NCBI RefSeq assembly: GCF_014333525.1
Contig: NZ_JACSCX010000003.1
Location: forward strand, 620,001 to 684,000
Source of the DNA: Hymenobacter puniceus
Lineage (GTDB): Bacteria > Bacteroidota > Bacteroidia > Cytophagales > Hymenobacteraceae
Reading direction: 5' to 3'
Length of the DNA stretch: 64,000 nt
A program made the position numbers and the translations under genes. Of this stretch, positions 53,045 through 61,740 are shown one piece after another (position 1 is the stretch's first letter; every line of letters begins with the position of its first letter). The notes under the pieces were generated by a model. That model made no database searches and was not told where the DNA came from. It saw only the letters and a program-made list of their open reading frames with translations.

Positions 53045-53662
53045 GTGGCGAACCAAACAGGTATGACACTTGACGAAAAACGTAATGTACTGGCCTCCAT
53101 ATCCACCAGCATTCCTGCTTATCCACGTTTGGTCCGCTTAGCCGTTAGCTTGGCAGAACGCTTTAAGCCAAGTGTAGCTGCAACACTCGAGCGCACAAAG
53201 GTCTTAGCTTATTGGCTGTACGTGTATGAGTTACCGGAAATATGCCTGCAAGTTTGTCGGCTGCTCAATGATTTGGAGTTCAAGCAGGATTATAATCAAT
53301 GGACTTGGGTAGAGTTGACCCTGGCATTGGAATGGAAGCTGCGGATTGAAGCCGGACAAATGGCAGCCGCTCAAATGTGTGTGGAAAAGCTTCAAGCTAC
53401 CAACTCCGTTGGAAATCCCTTTATGCAGCAGATTAAGGTGGGCGCATTGAGCAGGCGCTTAGCTGGAGGTTTATTACGGGACGTCGAGATTGAGCAAGCA
53501 GAGCTATTTGGCGATAGTGCGACTGCTACAGCTTATCGGCTAATTGAATTAGGGGAAATCTTATTTATTCAAGCTCAAGGAGGTTCAGCCGATTTATCTG
53601 TAACTGAACTCGAACAGCGTTTTGCTGCAGACTTGACCAAATTGCGTGCTGTCAAGCCCTAG
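53045..53662 (+). CDS. Hypothetical helical protein
   Basis: 205 residues from a GTG, or 199 from the ATG at 53063 (MTLDEKRNVLASI). Almost entirely helical (AVSLAERFKPSVAATLERTK, ALEWKLRIEAGQMAAAQMCV), no signal peptide. Clearly less GC-rich than neighbours. I do not recognise a family with confidence. It follows the LutA-like gene and ends before a strong hairpin. Confidence 0.6.
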   Translation: MANQTGMTLDEKRNVLASISTSIPAYPRLVRLAVSLAERFKPSVAATLERTKVLAYWLYVYELPEICLQVCRLLNDLEFKQDYNQWTWVELTLALEWKLRIEAGQMAAAQMCVEKLQATNSVGNPFMQQIKVGALSRRLAGGLLRDVEIEQAELFGDSATATAYRLIELGEILFIQAQGGSADLSVTELEQRFAADLTKLRAVKP

Positions 53663-53690
53663 TTGGTAGCTGAACAACAAGCAAATAGGA

Positions 53691-53747
53691 GAGCCTGTCT
53701 TCCTGAGCAAAGTGCGTATGAAGCGGCATGCTCAGGAAGGCAGGCTC
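53691..53747. terminator. Bidirectional hairpin between convergent genes
   Basis: 19-base arms gagcctgtcttcctgagca and complement with one G-T pair. The TTCCTGAGCA segment resembles the REP family, so it may be a REP used as terminator. Confidence 0.7.
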
Positions 53748-53761
53748 GGTGGTAAAAGCAA

Positions 53762-54628
53762 CTAAATTAGTTGCTTCACCCGCTCCATCAGGCTCTCCGA
53801 AGCCTCCAGCAGCGGCAGGCGTACGGCGCCGGAGCAGAGGCCTTGTGCGGCCAGGGCGGCTTTCACGCCGACGGGGTTGCTTTCCTCATACATCAGCGGG
53901 TTGAGGTCGGTGAAGCCGAACAGCAGCTGGCTGGCCTTTGGGAAGTCGCCGGAGAGGGCGGCGCGGGTCATGTCGGAGAAGCGGCGCGGGAAGGCGTTGG
54001 CCAGCACCGAGATGATGCCCACGGCCCCGAAGCTGATCAGAGAAGTCGTCATCATGTCGTCGCCGGAAATCAGCAGGAAGTCGGCGGGCTTGGCGGCGGC
54101 AATGGCAATGCACTGCTCCAGGTTGCCGCTGGCTTCCTTGATGCCGATGATGTTGGGGTGCTGGGCCAGGTGCAGCGTGGTGGCCGCCGTGAGGTTAGAG
54201 GCGGTGCGGCCGGGCACGTTGTAGAGGATGATGGGCAGGGGCGAGGCGTCGGCCAGCCGCTCGTAGTGGGCAATGATGCCGCGCTGGCTGGGCTTGTTGT
54301 AGTAGGGCGAGGCCGACAGAATGGCCGAAACGCCGGTAAGGTCGGTGGAGCGCAGCAGGGCTTCTGTGGCGGCCGTATCGTTGCCGCCGATGCCGTACAC
54401 GAGCGGCACGCGGCCGGCGGTGTGCTCCCGGGCCACGCGCAGGATTTCCGCCTTTTCGTCGGTGGAAATGGTGGGCGACTCGGCTGTGGTGCCGTTGATG
54501 ACGAGGTACTCCACCCCGCCATCAACAACGAAATCGAGGAGGCGGCGCAGGGCCGGGTAGTCCACGGCGTGCGTATCAGAAGTAAAGGGCGTGACGAGGG
54601 CGACGCCGGTGCCGTGAAGCTTGTCCAT
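53762..54628 (-). CDS. dapA: 4-hydroxy-tetrahydrodipicolinate synthase DapA
   Basis: 288 residues from the ATG at 54628 (MDKLHGTGVALVTPF). TIM barrel with the Schiff-base Lys in IGIKEASG, the Tyr in YNVPGRTASN, the TTAESPT motif and GGNDTAATE. It condenses pyruvate with aspartate semialdehyde, the first step towards diaminopimelate and lysine. Divergent from the polysaccharide deacetylase gene. Confidence 0.95.
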   Translation of the reverse strand: MDKLHGTGVALVTPFTSDTHAVDYPALRRLLDFVVDGGVEYLVINGTTAESPTISTDEKAEILRVAREHTAGRVPLVYGIGGNDTAATEALLRSTDLTGVSAILSASPYYNKPSQRGIIAHYERLADASPLPIILYNVPGRTASNLTAATTLHLAQHPNIIGIKEASGNLEQCIAIAAAKPADFLLISGDDMMTTSLISFGAVGIISVLANAFPRRFSDMTRAALSGDFPKASQLLFGFTDLNPLMYEESNPVGVKAALAAQGLCSGAVRLPLLEASESLMERVKQLI

Positions 54629-54670
54629 GCGAGGAATTAGCTGTTGCTTTGTAGGGTAGGAGGTCAGGAA

Positions 54671-54678
54671 CAAAGGTA
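54671..54678 (-). promoter_or_regulatory. -7 promoter box TACCTTTG of dapA
   Basis: Minus-strand TACCTTTG 42 bases before the dapA ATG. Confidence 0.45.
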
Positions 54679-54752
54679 CGCCGATGTTCTGATGGGCCTT
54701 CTTTCCACAAAATTACAGCATTTGCCGGCTCTCCGGCCGCTTTTCCTTTTTC

Positions 54753-55679
54753 ATGAAGCTTACTTCCTCCGCGCTGCTGACCGCCGCCGCCCTGGCCTCG
54801 GCCCTCACCCTGCCTTCCTGCAACGACGCCAAAACGGCCGCCACCGCCGAAACCAGCACCCCTGCCAGCACCGCCATGAGCGGCACCGCCGCCACCGCGG
54901 CCGCCGAAGACTCTGCTACTAAAGCAGGTACCACCGCCGCTGCTCCTGACCCCAGCACCATTCCGGCCGGTAGCATCGCCGATGCCGCCACCATCACGGC
55001 CCGGCCGCAGGTACCCATCCTGTGCTACCACCAGATCCGCGACTGGCGCGCCAAGGACTCAAGAGGCGCTAAAGACTACATCGTGCCGGTGGATGCGTTC
55101 AAAAAGCAGATTCAGATGCTGGCCGACTCCGGCTACCACACCATCCTGCCCGACCAGCTCTACGCCTACCTCACCACCGGCGCCAAGCTCCCGAGCAAGC
55201 CCATCATGCTCACCTTCGACGATACCGACCTCGACCAGTTCACGGTGGCCAAGCCCGAGCTGGACAAGCACAACTTCAAGGCCGTCTACTTCATCATGAC
55301 CGTGAGCCTGGGCCGGCCGCGCTACATGAGCAAGGCGCAGGTGAAGCAGCTTTCGGATGAAGGCAACGTCATCGGCTCGCACACCTGGGACCACCACAAC
55401 GTGAAGAAGTACCAGGGCGAGGACTGGGTGACGCAGATCGAGAAGCCCACCAAAACGCTGGAGGAAATCACCGGCAAAGACATCAAGTATTTCGCTTATC
55501 CCTTCGGCCTCTGGAATCCCGAAGCCATTCCGGAGCTGAAGAAGCGCGGCATGGTGGCCGCCTTCGTGCTGGCTGAAAAGCGCGACCCGCAGGACCCGCT
55601 GTTCACCATTCGTCGGATCATTGCCAGCGGCTACTGGAGCGCCCGCACCCTGCACAACAGCATCGTGCAGTCCTTCTAG
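54753..55679 (+). CDS. Polysaccharide deacetylase lipoprotein (CE4 / NodB domain)
   Basis: 308 residues. Lipobox LPSC near residue 23, then an A/T-rich disordered linker to about 80. The NodB domain has PILCYHQI, MLTFDDTD (catalytic Asp and metal Asp; the usual Gly after DD is Thr) and the metal-binding GSHTWDHHN, then YFAYPFGLWNPE. The family removes N-acetyl groups from cell-wall or exported polysaccharide. Confidence 0.9.
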   Translation: MKLTSSALLTAAALASALTLPSCNDAKTAATAETSTPASTAMSGTAATAAAEDSATKAGTTAAAPDPSTIPAGSIADAATITARPQVPILCYHQIRDWRAKDSRGAKDYIVPVDAFKKQIQMLADSGYHTILPDQLYAYLTTGAKLPSKPIMLTFDDTDLDQFTVAKPELDKHNFKAVYFIMTVSLGRPRYMSKAQVKQLSDEGNVIGSHTWDHHNVKKYQGEDWVTQIEKPTKTLEEITGKDIKYFAYPFGLWNPEAIPELKKRGMVAAFVLAEKRDPQDPLFTIRRIIASGYWSARTLHNSIVQSF

Positions 55680-55725
55680 GATCACGGATTAGCACGGATT
55701 TTAGCGGATTACACGGATTTTGTAG
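55680..55725 (+). repeat. CACGGATTAG word array directly after the deacetylase stop
   Basis: GGATCAC, GGATTAGCAC, GGATTTTAGC, GGATTACAC, GGATTTTG: GGATT-based words of 7-10 bases starting at the stop codon. No inverted partner nearby. Confidence 0.65.
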
Positions 55726-55751
55726 CTGGTGCTCTTCCTGATGCTTTCGTG

Positions 55752-55787
55752 AAAACGCCCCGTCTGCTTGCGCAGGTGGGGCGTTTT
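55752..55787. terminator. Bidirectional terminator
   Basis: aaaacgcccc and complement with inner ctgc/gcag pairing, between the convergent deacetylase and rhodanese genes. Confidence 0.75.
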
Positions 55788-55817
55788 GCGTTGTCTAGCT
55801 GTTGAGTTGGGAGGAAG

Positions 55818-56207
55818 CTATTCGGTTTTGGCGCCGGCTTGCTTGAGGCTGGGCAAAGAGCCGCCGTTTACCACTCTGCGCATGCCCTGCCGGCGCATGA
55901 GCGTGGCGGCTTTGCTGCTGCGGTTGCCACTGGCGCAGTACACTAGGTAGGTTTGGGTGCTGTCGAGCTGGCTGACCTGCTGGGCGAAGTCGGCGGCTTT
56001 GAAATCCACGTTGCGGGCCCCCACGACGTGGCCGGTGGCGAATTCGGCCGGCGTGCGCACGTCCAGCACCACCACTTTATGGCGCCGGATGAGCTTGGTG
56101 GCCTTGGCCGGCGCCATGTCGGGTGGGGGTGGCGTGGGCGCCTGGGCCAGTACCGCGCTGCCCGTAAGTAGGCTGGCCAGCGCCAGGGTGGAAAGGTAGC
56201 GGTACAT
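55818..56207 (-). CDS. Secreted rhodanese-like domain protein
   Basis: 130 residues from the ATG at 56207 (MYRYLSTLALASLLTGSAVL). Signal peptide ends AQA, followed by one rhodanese domain with the active-site loop VYCASGNRSSKAA, DVRTPAEFATGHV and ARNVDF. Periplasmic sulfurtransferase or sulfane-binding role is likely. It lies just downstream of ligA on the same strand. Confidence 0.88.
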   Translation of the reverse strand: MYRYLSTLALASLLTGSAVLAQAPTPPPPDMAPAKATKLIRRHKVVVLDVRTPAEFATGHVVGARNVDFKAADFAQQVSQLDSTQTYLVYCASGNRSSKAATLMRRQGMRRVVNGGSLPSLKQAGAKTE

Positions 56208-56274
56208 TGTTAGGGACTTTGTGAAAGAAGGCAAACTGCTAAGTTGTCCAGCCGGGAAGCTAAACCGGACTGCG

Positions 56275-58449
<2,175 letters not shown>

Positions 58450-58517
58450 CTAAAGCAAACGGTAGAAGCAACTGATTTCGGGAGTGCAAGCTACGGCTTT
58501 ATGCGCAGCTAGAACGG

Positions 58518-58553
58518 AAAAAGCCCGCCTGAATACCATCAGGTGGGCTTTTT
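58518..58553 (-). terminator. Terminator of the DUF4920 gene
   Basis: 15-base arms aaaaagcccgcctga and complement (one G-T pair) with T run on the minus strand. Confidence 0.75.
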
Positions 58554-58579
58554 AGTGAGGTTAGCAAAGCGGTGGTGCC

Positions 58580-59101
58580 CTACAGGGTTTTGTCGGCTAC
58601 GAGTACGCCGCTGGCTTCAAAATTGAGTTGCACTTCTGGCTTGGTAATGGCCGCCACTTCTTTTTCCGACTTGCCGGCATCCTTGGCATAGTGCTGCAGA
58701 TCTGACACGGGCACTACCTCGCGGTGGGCCCAGCCGTCAATCACTACCGTCTGGCCGGAAATGTCCTTTGGCACGAAGAAGGCGTAGTCCTTGAACTTAA
58801 CCCGCATTTCCTGGCCTTCGGGCGTTTTCATGGTCAGCCAGCACCCTTTGGCCTGGCACACGGCATCGGCCTTGCCCACCAGCTTCACCTGGGCCGAGTC
58901 CTGAGTGCCGAGCACCTGCTGCAGCTCCGACAGCGGCCGTGCGCCTTCGGCCGTCACGGCGGCCCCGTAGGTTTTGCCAGTGAGGGTTACCGGCGTAGCG
59001 GCCGGCGTTTGGGCGGTAGCAGTCGTTTCGGTGGCTGGCGTGGTCTGGCAGGCGGCCAGCGTCAGGAGGGTGGCGGCCAGGCTGAATTGCTTGATGGTCA
59101 T
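58580..59101 (-). CDS. DUF4920 domain lipoprotein
   Basis: 173 residues. Lipobox LAAC near residue 18, a T/A/P-rich linker, then the DUF4920 domain with VCQAKGCWLTMKTPEGQEMR, VKFKDYAFFVPKD and GWAHREVV. The two Cys of CQAKGCW are conserved in the family and could bind metal or heme. Function unknown; outer-membrane or periplasmic lipoprotein. Confidence 0.85.
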   Translation of the reverse strand: MTIKQFSLAATLLTLAACQTTPATETTATAQTPAATPVTLTGKTYGAAVTAEGARPLSELQQVLGTQDSAQVKLVGKADAVCQAKGCWLTMKTPEGQEMRVKFKDYAFFVPKDISGQTVVIDGWAHREVVPVSDLQHYAKDAGKSEKEVAAITKPEVQLNFEASGVLVADKTL

Positions 59102-59136
59102 GGATATGGGCGCTGAAAAAAGGTTGCGCCCTGAAA

Positions 59137-59961
59137 TTACGACTTTTTTGTTTTGACTTTTACCTTCTCGGACGTTTGGCGGCTGGCGGCACTACGAGAC
59201 GTCAGCTCACGCACTTCACTGAGCTTGCCGTTTTTGGTGTAGCGCTCGGTGCGCACAATGCCCACGCCCGGCGCATAGTAGTCGATTTGCTTGGTGCTGC
59301 TGCGCATGGCCATGTCGGGCCGCGGGATGGTGGCTTCCTCACGCTCGGCCTCTACCTTGTAGCACTGGAAGGTGCCGGCCGGCGTGGTAATCGGGGCCGG
59401 GCCACTTACTACGCGCCGCTTCTGCAGGGTGGTGCTGACAGTAGCAATGCTCACCACCGAGCTGCTGATCTTGATGCTGACCCCACCGGCCGGTAGTTCC
59501 GTGCCTACCGTCGGCTGGTTGGGCCAGGCCAGCGGCGTGGTTTCGAAGGCCAGCTTCCGGTCGCGGAAGGAGCGGAGGGCGTCGTTGTTAATTTCGCCCA
59601 TGCCATCGGTGAAGCTGGTGTCGCGGCGGGCCCGGAAAGTTAGGTCCTGAATGCGGTCCAGCGTGTTTTTACGGCTGTAGGTGCCGCTCTTGAGCAGTGC
59701 CGTTTGCTCGGTTACCTTTAGCTTGTCTTCCTCTCTTTCAGTAGTTTTCAGGTCTGCTACCCGCTGCCGAACCTCGCCTATGGCCTTGCCACCAGCATCA
59801 AGCACGCGGTACACCAGTTCTGTATTGTCGGTGAGGGCAAAAGGCTGACTGGCCGCCGTGGCTGTAGCGCCAGGAGCCAGGTTGGCAGTTTGGGCCAGAG
59901 CGGAGGAAAGCGGCAGTGCCAGAGCAGGGGCCAGCAGCAGAAAGCGAAAGGAGAAGGGCAT
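59137..59961 (-). CDS. Secreted TapB/DUF3108-like protein
   Basis: 274 residues from the ATG at 59961 (MPFSFRFLLLAPALALPLSS). Signal peptide ends ALAQ. The mature part is beta-rich: FALTDNTELVYRVLDAGGKA, VVSGPAPITTPAGTFQCYKV, and IDYYAPGVGIVRTERYTKNG, the last two typical of TapB/DUF3108-type proteins. It is probably periplasmic and monocistronic. Confidence 0.78.
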   Translation of the reverse strand: MPFSFRFLLLAPALALPLSSALAQTANLAPGATATAASQPFALTDNTELVYRVLDAGGKAIGEVRQRVADLKTTEREEDKLKVTEQTALLKSGTYSRKNTLDRIQDLTFRARRDTSFTDGMGEINNDALRSFRDRKLAFETTPLAWPNQPTVGTELPAGGVSIKISSSVVSIATVSTTLQKRRVVSGPAPITTPAGTFQCYKVEAEREEATIPRPDMAMRSSTKQIDYYAPGVGIVRTERYTKNGKLSEVRELTSRSAASRQTSEKVKVKTKKS

Positions 59962-60185
59962 AAGCCAGCTGAACAATAAAAAAGGTGAGTGGGCCAACAT
60001 ACGCAATCCGGCATATTTTGATTGCAAGCTTAAGCAGTGACCTCTCAAAAGTGCTGCCAGTATGCTTTAGTGCTACCCACCGGCATTCCGGAGTCCGGGC
60101 GGGCGTGTAACTTGCGAACCAGCGCGCCGTTTGGCAGAAACTGCCGACTATTGCGCGTTGCATCATTCCTCAACCACTCATTCTC

Positions 60186-60768
60186 ATGCCCGATTCTTCC
60201 GCACAACCTACTTCCTGGGCCGATACGGCCGCTTCTTTGCTATCCAAGCTGTCGGGTGGCGTAGAGCTGGCCCTGGCTTTCGACCAGATGGAGCTGCAGG
60301 TGCCCAACCCGCAAAACCCCACCGCGCCAGCTGCTACCTGGCGCCTCAATGGCTCGCTGCGCATCCGTACGCGCGGCGAAAAGCCCGCCGATTCTGCGTT
60401 GCCACCCACTACGCCTTCGTCCATTGGCTAGTGGCCTCGAAATAGAGGCGCAGCTGGTTGTTTCGCTGGATGGCGACGATATTCAGGTAGCGGCCTCGGG
60501 TACCTACCTGATTCTCAATGTGCCCAGCCAGCGGGTGCTCGACAAGCTCACCAGCGGCCCGCCCAAAGACCCCAACGCGCCGCCCAAGCCCAAAGACCCG
60601 CGCGCCCCCGACCCACTACAGCAGCTCAACGACTTGGCCCTGCGCCTAGGGCTGGTGCTGGATTTGCGGGTTGCAGGCAAAACCTACGTCACGTTCGGCA
60701 CCAGCCGCAGCCCAAAAATCACACTCAACGCCGTGCTAGGCAAAATCGGGTCATTCTTTAAAAATTAG
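60186..60768 (+). pseudogene. Small hypothetical protein interrupted by a frameshift
   Basis: Frame one (from 60186) gives MPDSSAQPTSWADTAASLLS and onward to a TAG at 60429; the protein-like continuation GLEIEAQLVVSLDGDDIQVA is in the next frame to the TAG at 60766-60768. One base gained between about 60390 and 60430 would explain it. The joined protein would be about 190 residues with a P/K/D linker (PPKDPNAPPKPKDPRAPDPL). No recognisable family. Either a recent pseudogene or a sequence error. Confidence 0.55.
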
Positions 60769-60847
60769 GGCTCAGGGAATAGGGCTCAGTGCTTGGGTGC
60801 TTCATTTCTCTGGACGCCCCAAGCACTGAGCCCTATTCCCTGAGCCC
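60768..60847. repeat. Heptamer inverted repeat GGGCTCA, flush with a stop codon
   Basis: Left arm words GGGCTCA, GGGAATA, GGGCTCA, GTGCTTG (60768-60795) in 7-base phase; 30-base perfect inverted partner 60818-60847; 20-base loop. The first base is the last base of the upstream TAG stop. Confidence 0.8.
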
Positions 60848-60990
60848 CAAAATACCCCAAATCCTGCTTGTCGGGGGGCGTGTGGTTTGCGTATCTTGGA
60901 AGGAGGCAGAACGCCTGGGCAGCATCATTTTACCGGAACTAAAGGCGGTTGGAATGGTTTGCCAAACAACCCTTGCTACTTCTGCTGCGC

Positions 60991-61635
60991 ATGAACTCCG
61001 ATAAAGAACGTAAAGACAAAGTGGGTGCCAACCAGCCGGTTTCCACCTTCCAGCGCATGGAGCGGGTGCCGCCGCTGCAAATGATGCTGTACCTGGGGCT
61101 GGTGGGCATCGGTGTGCTGTTCCTGTTTTTGGTGGGCGCTTACATCAGCACCCGCTCGGCCACCCAGCTGCCGGCCGGCATTCAGCAGTTTCCCAAGTTC
61201 TTTTCCATCAGCACCATCGTGCTGCTTCTGAGTAGCTACGTGCTGGCGCAGGCCCCGCGCCTCTACCGCACCGACGACGTGAACGGGCTGGCGCGCTGCC
61301 TCGGGGCTACGCTGCTGCTGGGCAGCATCTTTGCGGGTTTGCAGGTGCTGGGCTGGCGGGAGCTGATGTTGCAGGGTGTATTCTTCGAGGGGAAAGCCAG
61401 CGGCACTTATGTATACCTGATTTCGGCGCTGCACGTGCTGCACCTGCTGGGCGGCATGTTGTTTCTGCTGGCTTTGCTGTTGCGCACCATGCATGCTTCC
61501 CGCGACGCCGTGCGTACGCTGGTGTTTATCCGCAACCCCTACCGCCGGCTGCAGCTCCGCATGCTGGGTACCTACTGGCACTTCATCGACGCGCTGTGGG
61601 TGCTGCTGTTTGTGGTGTTTGTGTTTATGTATTAG
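60991..61635 (+). CDS. Cytochrome c oxidase subunit III-like membrane protein
   Basis: 214 residues from the ATG at 60991 (MNSDKERKDKVGANQ). Five hydrophobic segments (about 31-52, 70-88, 105-125, 143-165, 192-213) and the CoxIII-type motifs LISALHVLHLLGGMLFL and GTYWHFIDALWVLLFVVFV. Heme-copper oxidase subunit III stabilises the catalytic subunit. Subunits I and II are not in the window, so it may serve a remote operon. Confidence 0.82.
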   Translation: MNSDKERKDKVGANQPVSTFQRMERVPPLQMMLYLGLVGIGVLFLFLVGAYISTRSATQLPAGIQQFPKFFSISTIVLLLSSYVLAQAPRLYRTDDVNGLARCLGATLLLGSIFAGLQVLGWRELMLQGVFFEGKASGTYVYLISALHVLHLLGGMLFLLALLLRTMHASRDAVRTLVFIRNPYRRLQLRMLGTYWHFIDALWVLLFVVFVFMY

Positions 61636-61740
61636 TGGTTTTAAGTGATGAGGTGAATGGTAATGGGGTAATGAGGCGTCGGACACACATGTGTCGCTTC
61701 ATTATTCCATTACCATTCACCTCATCACTTAAAACCACTA
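61633..61740. repeat. Inverted repeat joining two convergent stop codons
   Basis: 34-base perfect arms 61633-61666 and 61707-61740, starting with TAG on each strand: the left TAG is the stop of the CoxIII-like gene, the right TAG the stop of the T9SS gene. Arms contain GTGATGA, GGTGAAT, GGTAATG words. It can also act as a terminator. Confidence 0.8.
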
